This document shows, in pieces, positions 7,903-17,859 of a stretch of 42,018 nt of DNA. Made by a program: the position numbers and the translations under genes. The notes under the pieces were generated by a model that was given only the letters and a program-made list of their open reading frames with translations, made no database searches and had not been told where the DNA came from. Source of the stretch: Bacteroidales bacterium (GTDB taxonomy: Bacteria; Bacteroidota; Bacteroidia; Bacteroidales; UBA932). The stretch lies in assembly GCA_017631435.1 (NCBI GenBank), contig JAGBTG010000002.1, positions 1 to 42,018 of the forward strand. The letters run 5' to 3'. How positions within the stretch are numbered: the first letter of the stretch is position 1; every line of letters starts with the position of its first letter.

Positions 7903-8988
7903 ATGACACGCAAGATAACTATAGGAATAACACAGGGAGATACCAACGGTATAGGGTATGAGGTGATAATCAAGGCATTGTCTGATGCCAGAATTTTGGA
8001 GATATGCACTCCGGTGGTGTACGGTTCGTCCAAGTTCTTTGGAATGTACAGGAAGGATATCCCTGAAACAGAGAATATTAATACAAATGTAATTTCATCT
8101 GCAAAGGATGCTCATCCAAAAAGGGTGAATATTGTGAACTGTCTTCCCGACAATCTTCAGATTGAGCCGGGGCAGACTACTGCCGACGGTGCAAAGGCTG
8201 CAATCCTTTCCCTTGAGAAGGCGGTTGAGGAGATTAAGGCAGGGCATCTTGATGCAATTGTAACGGCTCCTTTCAATAAGTATCTTGTGAATGAGGAGAC
8301 ATTCAAGTATGCCGGACACACAGAGTATCTTGTAAGCCAGTTTGGTGCAGAGGACGGACTTATGTTCCTTTGCTCAGACCAGATGAGGGTGGGTGTGGCT
8401 ACCGGCCATATTGCCCTTTCAAAAGTTTCCCAGGCTTTGAATCCGGAGTTGATTGTGAGCAAACTCAAGATTATGAACGATTCCCTTATGAAGGATTTCA
8501 ATATCGTTAAGCCTAAACTGGCTGTATTGGGCCTTAATCCCCATTCCGGAGATAAGGGGTTGATGGGAGATGAAGAGATGAATGTGATCTCTCCGGCAAT
8601 AAAGATGGCGCAGGAGCAGGGTATCCTTGCTTATGGTCCATATCCTCCCGACGGTTTCTTTGGAGTTAACATGCAGTACAAGTTTGATGCAGTGCTTTCT
8701 ATGTATCACGATCAGGGACTCATTCCGTTCAAGTCGCTTGCATTTGACAGCGGGGTGAACTTTACTGCAGGACTTCCAATTGTGAGGACATCGCCTGATC
8801 ATGGAACTGCTTTTGATCTGGCCGGGCAGAACAAGGCCAATCCGCAGTCTATGATAAGTTCAATCTATTTGGCAGTTGATGTTGTGAGAAACAGGGAGAA
8901 ATATGCGCAGATGCGTGCAAATCCTTTGAAAGTTAAGGAGTTTGAGGCACCTCAGAAAGAGAGGCCAGGCAAACCTGTAATTGCATAA
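7903..8988 (+). CDS. pdxA: 4-hydroxythreonine-4-phosphate dehydrogenase
   Basis: PdxA oxidises 4-phosphohydroxy-L-threonine with NAD in the DXP-dependent pathway to pyridoxal phosphate. The 361-residue protein starts MTRKITIGITQGDTNGIG, the usual N-terminus. An upstream in-frame TTG at 7879 would add eight atypical residues and was rejected. Metal-ligand histidines are visible at H139 (GHTEYL), H214 (LNPHSG region), H269 (SMYHDQGLIPFK) and H300 (RTSPDHGTAFDLAG). It overlaps rnhA by one base (TAATG), which implies translational coupling. It sits downstream of the long repeat array. Confidence 0.95.
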   Translation: MTRKITIGITQGDTNGIGYEVIIKALSDARILEICTPVVYGSSKFFGMYRKDIPETENINTNVISSAKDAHPKRVNIVNCLPDNLQIEPGQTTADGAKAAILSLEKAVEEIKAGHLDAIVTAPFNKYLVNEETFKYAGHTEYLVSQFGAEDGLMFLCSDQMRVGVATGHIALSKVSQALNPELIVSKLKIMNDSLMKDFNIVKPKLAVLGLNPHSGDKGLMGDEEMNVISPAIKMAQEQGILAYGPYPPDGFFGVNMQYKFDAVLSMYHDQGLIPFKSLAFDSGVNFTAGLPIVRTSPDHGTAFDLAGQNKANPQSMISSIYLAVDVVRNREKYAQMRANPLKVKEFEAPQKERPGKPVIA

Positions 8989-9458
8989 TGGAGCCTATAA
9001 ATCTCTATACAGACGGATCATCGAGAGGTAACCCCGGCCCTGGCGGCTATGGGGTTGTCCTTTCTTGTGGCCCCCACAGGAAGGAGATTAGCGAGGGGTT
9101 CAGGTGTACCACCAATAACCGCATGGAACTGCTGGCTGTGATAGTGGGACTGGAGGCCATAAAGAGGCCCAATGCCCAGGTGAATGTGTACTCTGATTCC
9201 TCATATGTGGTAAAGGCCATAAACGAAGGGTGGATACAGGGGTGGCTGAAGAAAGGTCTTCACAAACAGAAGAATGCAGATTTGTGGGAGAGGTTTCTGG
9301 TTATTTACCGCAAGCATCAGGTCCGTTTCTTCTGGATTAAGGGGCATGCCGGACATCCCGAGAACGAGAGGTGTGACGCCCTTGCTGTTGAGGCAGCACT
9401 TTCGCAGGAGCTTAAGGTTGATTCGGGGTACGAGGCTGCACCGGGGCAGTTGCTCTAG
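8988..9458 (+). CDS. rnhA: ribonuclease HI
   Basis: This 156-residue protein is a type 1 RNase H, which cuts the RNA strand of RNA:DNA hybrids such as R-loops and primers. The catalytic set is complete: D9 (YTDGSSRGNPGPGG), E47 (NNRMELLAV), D70 (YSDSSYV), H120 (IKGHAGHPENERCD) and D130. A basic protrusion helix (GWLKKGLHKQKN) is present. There is no separate hybrid-binding domain. The start codon overlaps the pdxA stop by one base, so it is expressed with pdxA. The last 20 residues or so extend past the usual core. Confidence 0.95.
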   Translation: MEPINLYTDGSSRGNPGPGGYGVVLSCGPHRKEISEGFRCTTNNRMELLAVIVGLEAIKRPNAQVNVYSDSSYVVKAINEGWIQGWLKKGLHKQKNADLWERFLVIYRKHQVRFFWIKGHAGHPENERCDALAVEAALSQELKVDSGYEAAPGQLL

Positions 9459-9512
9459 GGGCGGTGGAAGTGTTGATAAACTGTCGGGAAAATAAAGGAC
9501 AAATTCTTTTCA

Positions 9513-9537
9513 TTCTCAGGCAAAAAGGTTATATTTG
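9513..9537 (+). promoter_or_regulatory. gpsA promoter (Bacteroidetes type)
   Basis: A TATATTTG -7 element (9530-9537) matches TAnnTTTG exactly and lies 24 bp before the gpsA ATG. A TTTTC stretch about 18 bp upstream may serve as a weak -33 element. Confidence 0.5.
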
Positions 9538-9560
9538 TCCTTTGTACAAAAGTATATGTT

Positions 9561-10574
9561 ATGATTACATTTTTTGAGCGTGAAAATCTGAGATATGCCA
9601 TGATTGGCAGCGGAAGTTGGGCTACGGCGCTTGTGAAACTTCTTCTGAACCACCAGCAGAGCATATCGTGGTTCATGCGCAGCCAAAAGAATATAGACAA
9701 CATTAGGGAAAACCATCATAGCAGGTCGTACCTGCAGTCTGTGCTGCTCGATCCTACAAGACTGAATATGAGCACAGATATCAATGAGGTGATTGAGAGC
9801 GCGGATGTGCTCGTTTTTGCAGTCCCTTCTGCGTATTTCATGGGCGTGATGGCAAATTTTACCGGATCGCTGGAGAACAAGTTCATCATTTCTGCAATCA
9901 AGGGCTTTGTGGCCGAGAGCAATCTTACCATTGCGGAGTATTTCAATCAGGTACATAATGTTCCGTTTGACAGGATAGGTATCATCAGCGGACCTTGTCA
10001 TGCGGAGGAGGTTTCAATGGAGAGGCTTTCGTACCTTACACTTACCAGTAAGCACATTGAGGTGGCAAGGGCTTTGTGTGAGGTGTTTGCGTGCAAGTAC
10101 ATAAAGACAACTCCAAGTACAGACATTTATGGAGTTGAGTTTGCTGCGGCGCTCAAGAATATCTATGCAATTGCTGCGGGAATCTGCCACGGTCTTGGTT
10201 ATGGCGACAACTTTATGGCGGTGCTCATGACCAACGCTTTCAACGAGCTTGCAACATTCCTCAACGCTACACATCCGGATTCCAACAGGGTAGTGAAATC
10301 TGCGGCATATCTTGGAGACCTTCTGGTTACCGGTTACTCGCAGTTCAGCCGTAACCGTACTTTTGGAAACATGATTGGAAAGGGATATTCCGTAAAGAGT
10401 GCGCAGGTGGAGATGACTATGGTTGCTGAGGGCTATTATGCCAGCAAGTGCATCCATGAGATAAACAAGGAGTACAGGATAGACATGCCAATTGCTGAGG
10501 CAGTGTATCTTATACTTTATGAGGAGAGGTATCCTCCGTTTGTGATCAAACAGTTGACAGAAGAACTGTTCTAG
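9561..10574 (+). CDS. gpsA: glycerol-3-phosphate dehydrogenase [NAD(P)+]
   Basis: GpsA reduces dihydroxyacetone phosphate to sn-glycerol 3-phosphate for phospholipid synthesis. The 337-residue protein has the N-terminal Rossmann motif MIGSGSWATAL (residues 14-24), the FAVPSAYF and ISAIKGF strands, and GPCHAEEV. The catalytic-domain block FAAALKNIYAIAAGICHGLGYGDN includes the conserved lysine. Residues 1-10 (MITFFERENL) are slightly longer than many homologues, but this ATG is preceded by a good promoter. pgi starts 36 bp downstream on the same strand and may be co-transcribed. Confidence 0.95.
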   Translation: MITFFERENLRYAMIGSGSWATALVKLLLNHQQSISWFMRSQKNIDNIRENHHSRSYLQSVLLDPTRLNMSTDINEVIESADVLVFAVPSAYFMGVMANFTGSLENKFIISAIKGFVAESNLTIAEYFNQVHNVPFDRIGIISGPCHAEEVSMERLSYLTLTSKHIEVARALCEVFACKYIKTTPSTDIYGVEFAAALKNIYAIAAGICHGLGYGDNFMAVLMTNAFNELATFLNATHPDSNRVVKSAAYLGDLLVTGYSQFSRNRTFGNMIGKGYSVKSAQVEMTMVAEGYYASKCIHEINKEYRIDMPIAEAVYLILYEERYPPFVIKQLTEELF

Positions 10575-10610
10575 AATTATCGGGAAGAAAAATAAAAAAA
10601 CAATAATATA

Positions 10611-11939
10611 ATGGTTTCAATAAATTTAAAGGCAGCTGAAGGTTTCATTTCAGAGGCGTTGCTCAATGAGCAGATAGAGAAAGCTTATAACGGTTTGGAT
10701 ACAGTCCTTGCAGGTAATGGTGCAGGAAATGATTTCTTGGGTTGGGTGAACCTCCCTTCGGAGATTGACGGTACCCTTATTGATGCATGCAACAGCATAG
10801 TAAAGAGATGGATTGGAAAGGTGGATGTTGTTGTGGTTGTTGGTATCGGCGGTTCATATCTTGGTGCAAAATGTGCAATTGAGGCACTTTCACACACTTT
10901 TGCAGCAAGCATGCCAAATACCCATCCTCAGGTGGTTTTTGCAGGCCACAACATTTCTGAGGATTATACAGGTGAGCTTCTTGAGTTCCTTTCAAACAGA
11001 ACATATGCAACTATAGTTATCTCAAAATCAGGTACTACCACTGAGCCTGCAATTGCTTTCCGTATCCTTAAGGAGAATATGGAGAAGAGATTTGGCAAGG
11101 AGATCTGCAAGGAGAGGATTGTTGCAATTACAGATGCATCAAAAGGTGCTTTGAGAACTTTGGCAAACCAGGAGGGTTATACAACTTTCATTATTCCCGA
11201 CAACGTTGGAGGCCGTTTCTCAGTACTTACCCCAGTAGGACTTCTTCCTATTGCAGTGGCAGGTTTTGATATCAAGGCGCTTGTTCAGGGTGCAAAAGAT
11301 ATGCAGGAGATCTGTGCAAAGAAAGAGGCAACCAACCCTGCAATCCTTTATGCGGCAGCACGTAATGCAGCTTATTCTCTTGGCAAGAAAATAGAGATCC
11401 TAGTAAACTACAATCCTAAGCTCCAGTATCTTGGTGAGTGGTGGAAACAGCTTTACGGAGAGAGCGAGGGTAAGGACGGCAAAGGTATTTTCCCTGCTTC
11501 CGTAAACTTCTCTACAGACCTTCACTCAATGGGCCAGTATATCCAGGACGGTGAGAGAACTTTGTTTGAGACAAACGTTCTAGTAAAGAAGGCTTACCAT
11601 ACAGTTACAATTGAGAGCGATGAGCAGAATCTTGACGGTTTGAACTTCCTTGCCGGCAAACGTGTTGAGGAGGTTAACAAGATGGCCCAGTTGGGTACCC
11701 GTCTTGCGCATACAGATGGCGGAGTTCCTAACTTTGAGATTGAGATTGAGCAGATTGACGAGTATAATCTTGGACAGTTGTTCTACATGTTTGAGATAGC
11801 CTGCGGTATCAGCGGATATATGCTGGGTGTGAATCCTTTCAACCAGCCTGGTGTTGAGGATTACAAGAAGAACATGTTTGCCCTTCTGGACAAACCTGGC
11901 TATGAGGAGGCATCTAAAGCTATCAGGGCAAGATTGTAA
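10611..11939 (+). CDS. pgi: glucose-6-phosphate isomerase
   Basis: Pgi interconverts glucose 6-phosphate and fructose 6-phosphate in glycolysis and gluconeogenesis. At 442 residues it belongs to the short form seen in Firmicutes and Bacteroidetes rather than the roughly 550-residue enterobacterial form. Two SIS domains are visible: [20 protein letters not shown] with [17 protein letters not shown], then [19 protein letters not shown]. The active-site block [21 protein letters not shown] region follows. A terminator lies 23 bp after the stop codon. The gene uses a noticeably regular codon set, as expected for high expression. Confidence 0.96.
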   Translation: MVSINLKAAEGFISEALLNEQIEKAYNGLDTVLAGNGAGNDFLGWVNLPSEIDGTLIDACNSIVKRWIGKVDVVVVVGIGGSYLGAKCAIEALSHTFAASMPNTHPQVVFAGHNISEDYTGELLEFLSNRTYATIVISKSGTTTEPAIAFRILKENMEKRFGKEICKERIVAITDASKGALRTLANQEGYTTFIIPDNVGGRFSVLTPVGLLPIAVAGFDIKALVQGAKDMQEICAKKEATNPAILYAAARNAAYSLGKKIEILVNYNPKLQYLGEWWKQLYGESEGKDGKGIFPASVNFSTDLHSMGQYIQDGERTLFETNVLVKKAYHTVTIESDEQNLDGLNFLAGKRVEEVNKMAQLGTRLAHTDGGVPNFEIEIEQIDEYNLGQLFYMFEIACGISGYMLGVNPFNQPGVEDYKKNMFALLDKPGYEEASKAIRARL

Positions 11940-11961
11940 TATTTTTGCTTGAAGAAAGTAT

Positions 11962-11996
11962 AAAAAGGGGTAGCTTGAATAAAGTTGCCCCTTTTG
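11962..11996 (+). terminator. pgi terminator
   Basis: The stem AAAAGGGG/CCCCTTTT is extended by six weaker pairs to about 14 bp with a short loop, and is followed by TTTTG. It lies 23 bp after the pgi stop codon. Confidence 0.75.
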
Positions 11997-12088
11997 TGGA
12001 TAGGACAGGAGGGGACTTGAGAAATGCAGGTGTGAGGTGTGGGATTGCCGGATATCGGAAAAGGAGTTTTTATTTAAATTGGTGATTT

Positions 12089-12751
12089 ATGGAATGGATG
12101 TTTGCAATGAGGTTGTTGCTGGCGGGGTCGCTGGGGGCAATCATAGGACTTGACAGGGAATACCGTGCCAAGGAGGCTGGGTTCAGGACCCATTTTCTGG
12201 TATGCCTGGGGAGCGCCCTGTTTATGATAATTTCGCAGTACGGTTTTGCAGATATAGTTAAGGCAAATGGAGCCAATTATGACGGGGCCCGTGTAGCGGC
12301 CCAGATTGTGAGCGGTATAGGTTTTCTTGGTGCCGGAACAATCATTTTCCATAAGCAGTTTATCCGTGGCCTTACAACCGCAGCCGGAATGTGGGCTACA
12401 GCCGGCATAGGCATGGCAATAGGGGGTGGAATGTATTTCCTTGGTGTAGCGGCAACCATCCTTGTGCTCATTGGCCTGGAGGTGCTTACACTGGCTTTTG
12501 GCAAGATTGGGCTGAGTTCAATATCAATCACTTTCTATACATCCGACAAGGCAAACCTTGAGAAGGTGGTTGAGGAGATCCATACAAAAAAATACCATCT
12601 TGTGCAGTATAATGCCGCGGAGGAATCCATTGGAGGAGTATTGATGTATAAAGCGGAGATTGTAATGAAAGTGAAGGGGCACAGGGAGCAGAGCGGACTG
12701 TTTGTGTTCATACAGAAACTTGACAATATTTCGCAATTGAAAGTAGAATAG
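12089..12751 (+). CDS. MgtC/SapB family inner-membrane protein
   Basis: This 220-residue protein has the MgtC signature: LLAGSLGAIIGLDREYRAKEAGFRTH at the first membrane segment and loop, then GARVAAQIVSGIGFLGAGTI. Four to five hydrophobic segments lie within residues 1-145. A soluble C-terminal domain of about 75 residues (ISITFYTSDKANLEKVVEEI onward) resembles the ACT-like tail of MgtC proteins. MgtC proteins act in low-magnesium and intracellular survival and inhibit ATP synthase in Salmonella; the role in gut Bacteroidetes is unclear. It heads a plus-strand operon, 19 bp before the antiporter gene. An AGGAG sequence lies 24 nt before the ATG, probably too far to act. Confidence 0.88.
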   Translation: MEWMFAMRLLLAGSLGAIIGLDREYRAKEAGFRTHFLVCLGSALFMIISQYGFADIVKANGANYDGARVAAQIVSGIGFLGAGTIIFHKQFIRGLTTAAGMWATAGIGMAIGGGMYFLGVAATILVLIGLEVLTLAFGKIGLSSISITFYTSDKANLEKVVEEIHTKKYHLVQYNAAEESIGGVLMYKAEIVMKVKGHREQSGLFVFIQKLDNISQLKVE

Positions 12752-12770
12752 AAAATAGGAGTAGAGTGGG

Positions 12771-14981
12771 ATGAATGCACTTTTGTCTGATTTGGCGCTG
12801 ATACTTATGGTTGCCGGAGTGGTGACCATACTTTTTAAGAAACTTAAACAGCCTGTTGTGCTGGGTTATATTGTGGCCGGTGTCTTTGCCGGGCCGCATA
12901 TCTCTTTCCTTCCAACCGTGGCAGAGGTGGAGAGTGTTGATTTTTGGGGAAAGATAGGTGTGATTTTCCTCTTGTTCGGCCTTGGACTAGAGTTCAATTT
13001 CAAGAAACTCAAGAAGGTTGGAGGTTCGGGTTTCATTACCGTATTTACAGAGGTGGTGATGATGTTCTGTATGGGCTTCTTTGTGGGGCGTATGCTCAAC
13101 TGGGATTGGGTTACCTCAATGTTCCTGGGCGGTATGCTCAGCATCTCATCAACTTCAATCATCATAAAGGCATTTGATGATATGGGGGTGAAGAACAAGA
13201 AGTTTACCCAGATGGTGTTCGGAGCCCTTGTGGTGGAGGATATGGTGGCTATCCTTATCCTGGTACTGCTTCCGGCACTTGCGTTGAGCAAGGGGTTTGA
13301 CGGAATAGAGCTTGCAGACAACATTACCCATCTGGCCCTGTTCCTGCTGTTGTGGTTTACCGGAGGCATCTATTTCATCCCTTCAATCTTCAGGAAGATA
13401 AGGACCTACCTTACAGGAGAGACCCTTATAGTGGTTTCCCTCGGCCTGTGTTTCATGATGGTGGTGATAACAATCAAGGCGGGCATTTCCGAGGCATTGG
13501 GTGCATTTGTTATGGGCTCAATCCTCAGCGGTACAATGCACAGCGAGAAGATTGTAAAGCTTACAAAGCCTATAAAGGATTTCTTTGGGGCAATATTTTT
13601 CGTTTCGGTGGGAATGATGGTGGACCCTTCTGCCATTGTGAATTACTGGCAGCAGATTCTCATCATTTCGGCGGTAATCATTACTGCCAAACCGTTGGCT
13701 GCCACATTGGGACTCCTTTTCTCCGGACAGACACTAAAGAACGCCATACTGTCGGGAATATGCCTGTGCCAGATTGGTGAGTTCTCATTCATCATTGTGC
13801 AGTTGGGGTTGGACAATAAAGTGTTGCCGGAGCATCTGTATCCGGTAATTGTAACTGTATCAATTATTACAACCTTCATTACCCCTTATTGGATAAAGTT
13901 GGGAGAGCCGCTGTACAATCTCATCTACAATAATGTTAAGCCGCAGTGGCGTACGGTTATTGAGAGACTGGGAACCGGCAGGAAGACCCTTGATAAGGAG
14001 GGGGAGTGGAACAAACTGCTCAAGTCTTATGCCATGAGGCTTTTCATATACATCGGATGGCTTCTGTTTGTGAACCTTCTGTTTACCCAGATGATTTATC
14101 CGGTGATTGTGAATTTCTTTGGAGAGTTCAGGCATGTGAGGGTGATTTCATTCTTGATCAACCTTATGGCTATGCTTCCGTTCCTGTGGGGACTCCTCAA
14201 ACGCAAGGATTCTGACGGGGCATTTGACAGGATATGGCAAGACCAGAAGTTTGCCCGCGGACCGCTTCTGTTCATGATGATATTGAAATACCTGATTGCC
14301 ATAATTGCCATCTCAATCACATCTTCTTTCTATTTCTCATTGGGGTACGGTGCCGCGCTTACCTTGTGCGCCATGATAATTTCCGTGGTACTGGTATCCA
14401 AGAAGATAAAGGAGTATTATGCCAGAATTGAGAACAGGTTCCTTACCAACCTCAACAGTGAGGGAGGGCGCCGTTCACTCATACTCCCAAGGGAACTGGC
14501 AGATGAGATACATATTGAGAAGGTGGAGGTGGAGCCCAATTCATTCATGGCAGGCAAGACAATCTCCCAGATACACAGGAGCAAGCAGACAGGGGCATTG
14601 GTAATACAGATGGTAAGGGGACTGGAGACAATAGACCTTCCGGTAAATTCGGAGGTAATCTTCCCCATGGATATCCTCATCATTCTGGGTACCGACCGCC
14701 AGATAATGGAGTTCAAGGAGGCGGCGGAGGAGACTGTGCAGCCGAGGGAGTGGAGCCGCGCCGAGATGGAACTGTTCCAGATTACTTTGGGAGACACATC
14801 ACCTATGGTAGGGGAAAATGGAAACATTACCAACATAAGGGAGAAGTTTGGTGTATTGCTTGTAGGTCTGGAGGGAGAGGAGAGCAATACTTTCATACGT
14901 ACAACTTCTGCAACTACAATTCAGGCTGGAGACACTGTTTGGGTAGTTGGTGAAAAGAATAAAGTTAAGGAGTTGAGTTAA
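12771..14981 (+). CDS. CPA2 family cation:proton antiporter with TrkA-C domains
   Basis: This 736-residue protein resembles the KefB/RosB type of monovalent cation/proton antiporter. Residues 1-385 form a Na+/H+ exchanger domain of about 12 membrane segments, with GYIVAGVFAGPHISFLP, the FLLFGLGLEF stretch and a STSIIIKAFDDMG loop. Further membrane segments follow at about 420-545. The C-terminal part (about 585-736) holds two RCK-C (TrkA_C)-like domains, seen as IHRSKQTGALVIQMVRG and IREKFGVLLVGLEGEE. The usual nucleotide-binding TrkA_N domain of KefB/KefC is missing, so gating by NAD or glutathione is unlikely. AGGAG precedes the ATG. It is co-oriented with addB, 14 bp downstream. Confidence 0.88.
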   Translation: MNALLSDLALILMVAGVVTILFKKLKQPVVLGYIVAGVFAGPHISFLPTVAEVESVDFWGKIGVIFLLFGLGLEFNFKKLKKVGGSGFITVFTEVVMMFCMGFFVGRMLNWDWVTSMFLGGMLSISSTSIIIKAFDDMGVKNKKFTQMVFGALVVEDMVAILILVLLPALALSKGFDGIELADNITHLALFLLLWFTGGIYFIPSIFRKIRTYLTGETLIVVSLGLCFMMVVITIKAGISEALGAFVMGSILSGTMHSEKIVKLTKPIKDFFGAIFFVSVGMMVDPSAIVNYWQQILIISAVIITAKPLAATLGLLFSGQTLKNAILSGICLCQIGEFSFIIVQLGLDNKVLPEHLYPVIVTVSIITTFITPYWIKLGEPLYNLIYNNVKPQWRTVIERLGTGRKTLDKEGEWNKLLKSYAMRLFIYIGWLLFVNLLFTQMIYPVIVNFFGEFRHVRVISFLINLMAMLPFLWGLLKRKDSDGAFDRIWQDQKFARGPLLFMMILKYLIAIIAISITSSFYFSLGYGAALTLCAMIISVVLVSKKIKEYYARIENRFLTNLNSEGGRRSLILPRELADEIHIEKVEVEPNSFMAGKTISQIHRSKQTGALVIQMVRGLETIDLPVNSEVIFPMDILIILGTDRQIMEFKEAAEETVQPREWSRAEMELFQITLGDTSPMVGENGNITNIREKFGVLLVGLEGEESNTFIRTTSATTIQAGDTVWVVGEKNKVKELS

Positions 14982-14995
14982 ACAGCAGTAGAGAT

Positions 14996-17845
14996 ATGGA
15001 GAACCAGTTTTTGAGACAGGTGGCTGCCGCTTTTGTGGCCAATGATGATTTGGAGTGCAGGTTTGTGTTGCCCAACAGGCGATCAATGAAGTTCTTTCAG
15101 AAGTTTCTTGGGCAGGAGTATGGAAAGAGATGGGGCAAGCCCATGTTTTCACCCCAGATTGTTACAATCAATGAACTGTTTGTGGAGTTGGCGGACCTGC
15201 TCCCTGCAGATCCTGTGGAGCAGCTCTATATCCTCTACAAGGAGTATATTGCAATAAAGTACCGCGGCACAGGGTATGACCCGGCAAGCGGCAAGGATAC
15301 ATTTGACGAGTTTGCCCATTGGGGCGATACCATACTCAAGGATTTCAATGATATAGACAAATACCTCACTGATGCCCGACAGTTGTTTACCAACATTAAG
15401 GACCTAAAGGAGATAGAAAGTGACTTCTCATATCTGAGCAAGAACCAGTTTGACGCGGTAAAGGCCTTCTGGCAGAATTACCTTAAGGGGGGAACTCTTG
15501 GGAGCAAGAAGGAGCTGTTCTCCTCAATATGGGGGATGATGCATGAACTGTATCTGAATTTCAATGCGGCACTGCAGGCCAGGGGTATAGGTTATGAGGG
15601 GCAGATATACCGTAAGGTGGCCGGCAGGGTGGAGGATCTCTGCTTTGACAAGAAGGTGGTATTCATAGGATTCAATGCCCCAAACATGTGTGAGAGGAGG
15701 GTGATGCAGTATCTGAGGGATGCCGGCAAAGGGGATTTCTATTGGGATTTCTATGGAGGGATGCTCACAGACAGGAACAACGGTGCATCGGAGATAATCA
15801 GTTCCCTTGTAAAGGAGTTCCCTTCAAGGTATGAACTGGAAGGGGGAGCCCTTGAGGTGGGGCAGCAGAGTTTCAATGTATATGCCTCGCCGTCGGGAGC
15901 AGGACAGGCATTTGTGGTTGCAGATATCCTTGAGAAACTTTTTCCTGGGGAGGCAGTGGCAGATGAGCAGGCTTTCTCTACAGCAATTGTTCTTCCCGAC
16001 GAGAACCTTCTCATGCCGGTGCTCAATTCCATTCCGGAAAAGTTCAAGTCAATAAATGTTACTATGGGATACCCTATAGGGGCCACATCGCTGGCCTCCT
16101 TCATGAATCTTGTGAAGCAGTTGCAGCAGGATGTGAGGATGAAAGGGGGAAAGTGCCTGTTCTACCACAAGTCGCTGCTGGATATCCTTTCGCATGAGTA
16201 TACGAAAAGGCTTTGCGCAGAAAAGGGGGCTGAGATAAAGAGGAAGGTGCTGGAAGGCAACATGATATATGTGGCGGCAGATTCCGCGGTGCTTGAAGGA
16301 ATTGACGGAGTGCTGGCTCAGGTGCTGGTACCGGTGGAGGGGAGCGGGCAGATGCTTGCCTACATGGCGTCTGTGCTGGAGTACCTTGATACCGTGCTCG
16401 AGAGCTGGGACAGGGAGTTCATCTGCCAGTATCACCAGAGGGTGAAGAGATTGCAGAATCTGAATATTCCTATGGAGACAAGGACATGCCTGAAACTTGT
16501 AGACCAGTTGTGCAACGGCATAGTGGTACCGTTTAAAGGAGAGCCACTTAAAGGGCTTCAGATAATGGGAACCCTCGAGACCAGGGCGCTGGATTTTGAC
16601 AATGTGATAATAGTGTCGGCAAATGAAGGGAAGTTCCCCTCATCAAATGTGGGCAATTCAATAATACCGTACAACCTGAGGGTAGGTTTCGGGCTCCCTA
16701 CCTACGAACTGCAGGACGGCATTGCAGCCTACCATTTCTACAGGAGCATCTGCAGGGCCAGGAATATACACATGATATATGATACCCGCTCTGAGGGGCT
16801 TTCAAGTGGGGAGGTGAGCAGATATGTGAAGCAGCTGAAGTTCCATTTTGGAGTGGATATGAAGGAGCTGGCGGTATCTGTTCCACCTGTCATTGCCCAA
16901 GGGGATGAAGGTATAAAAGTGGAGAAGAGGGGTGAGGTAATGGAAAAACTGCTGCAGATGTATACCGGAGACGGAGTGAAATCGCTCTCTGCAAGTGCGC
17001 TGAACAACTACATATCCTGCCCGCTCAAGTTCTACGTTGAGAATGTTGAGGGGATAGCAGACGAGGAGGAGGTTGCGGAAACTGTTGAGAGCAATGTGTT
17101 TGGCAGCATTTTCCATTATGTGATGGAGAACATCTACAAAAAATATGAGGGGAAAAAGGTGCACAGGGAGGATATTGTGCGGGAGAAGAATGACCATGAA
17201 AACATAGGACGGCTTATACTTGAGGGTTTTGTGGAGTATATGCATACCGATGCGTTGGAGGGGCAGCACAAGATCATTGAGGCGCTGCTGAGAAAATACA
17301 TATCGCTGGCCCTTGAGACAGACATCAAGGCGGTGGCCAATGCCCCTTTGCTGTATGTTGCGGGGGAGAGAAGGTTCAGGTACAGGCTCCCTATAAACGG
17401 CGGAGAGCTTAAGGTGAACTTCAAGGCATTCATAGACAGGATAGATACCCTTGTGGAGGGGAACATTACCAGAATCATAGACTACAAGACAGGTTCTGTT
17501 ACTCCTCCCGACAGCAAGTTTGAGCTCTCCCAGCTCTTTGACAAGGAGGGGGACGGCAAATACAAGGCATTGGCACAGCTGTATCTTTATGCCCTTATAA
17601 TGTTTGATGAAAAACTTGTAAAGGGGGAGAAGGTTGAGGATGCCCTCCTTACCGTATATCAGCTGAAGAAGATTGCAAGGGAGGAGCCTATGCAGAAACT
17701 GCTGGTACATGAAGATCTGGTGGAGTACAAAAGGCTGCTCACTGAGTGTGTTGAGGAGATTTTCAATGAGGATATTCCGTTTTATCCAAATCCTCAGGAG
17801 AAGAATTGCGGATATTGCAAATTGCAGGCTGTCTGCAGAAAGTAA
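14996..17845 (+). CDS. addB: AddB-like PD-(D/E)XK exonuclease with Fe-S cluster
   Basis: This 949-residue protein is the Bacteroidetes-type AddB/RexB subunit of the AddAB helicase-nuclease, which resects double-strand breaks for RecA loading. The N-terminal half is a degenerate UvrD-like domain without a recognisable Walker A. The C-terminal nuclease has the catalytic stretch RIIDYKTGS (D829, K831). Four cysteines, C675 (YISCPLKFYVE), C938, C941 and C947 (NCGYCKLQAVCRK), match the iron-sulfur clamp of AddB. It lies 14 bp after the antiporter gene and 14 bp before addA. The pairing of the two subunits confirms the call. Confidence 0.9.
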   Translation: MENQFLRQVAAAFVANDDLECRFVLPNRRSMKFFQKFLGQEYGKRWGKPMFSPQIVTINELFVELADLLPADPVEQLYILYKEYIAIKYRGTGYDPASGKDTFDEFAHWGDTILKDFNDIDKYLTDARQLFTNIKDLKEIESDFSYLSKNQFDAVKAFWQNYLKGGTLGSKKELFSSIWGMMHELYLNFNAALQARGIGYEGQIYRKVAGRVEDLCFDKKVVFIGFNAPNMCERRVMQYLRDAGKGDFYWDFYGGMLTDRNNGASEIISSLVKEFPSRYELEGGALEVGQQSFNVYASPSGAGQAFVVADILEKLFPGEAVADEQAFSTAIVLPDENLLMPVLNSIPEKFKSINVTMGYPIGATSLASFMNLVKQLQQDVRMKGGKCLFYHKSLLDILSHEYTKRLCAEKGAEIKRKVLEGNMIYVAADSAVLEGIDGVLAQVLVPVEGSGQMLAYMASVLEYLDTVLESWDREFICQYHQRVKRLQNLNIPMETRTCLKLVDQLCNGIVVPFKGEPLKGLQIMGTLETRALDFDNVIIVSANEGKFPSSNVGNSIIPYNLRVGFGLPTYELQDGIAAYHFYRSICRARNIHMIYDTRSEGLSSGEVSRYVKQLKFHFGVDMKELAVSVPPVIAQGDEGIKVEKRGEVMEKLLQMYTGDGVKSLSASALNNYISCPLKFYVENVEGIADEEEVAETVESNVFGSIFHYVMENIYKKYEGKKVHREDIVREKNDHENIGRLILEGFVEYMHTDALEGQHKIIEALLRKYISLALETDIKAVANAPLLYVAGERRFRYRLPINGGELKVNFKAFIDRIDTLVEGNITRIIDYKTGSVTPPDSKFELSQLFDKEGDGKYKALAQLYLYALIMFDEKLVKGEKVEDALLTVYQLKKIAREEPMQKLLVHEDLVEYKRLLTECVEEIFNEDIPFYPNPQEKNCGYCKLQAVCRK

Positions 17846-17859
17846 GGGAGGTTGAAGTT

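Noticed and set aside
6886-8033. Three long overlapping minus-strand open frames (about 250-305 codons) over the recG-pdxA gap
   Set aside because: All three frames are open because the repeat period (51 or 102 bp) is a multiple of three. The products are low-complexity 17-residue repeats, one runs into pdxA, and no start signal is seen.
12001-12088. Magnesium riboswitch upstream of the mgtC-like gene
   Set aside because: The leader is only about 90 bp after the pgi terminator and no M-box-like core or long structured region is visible.
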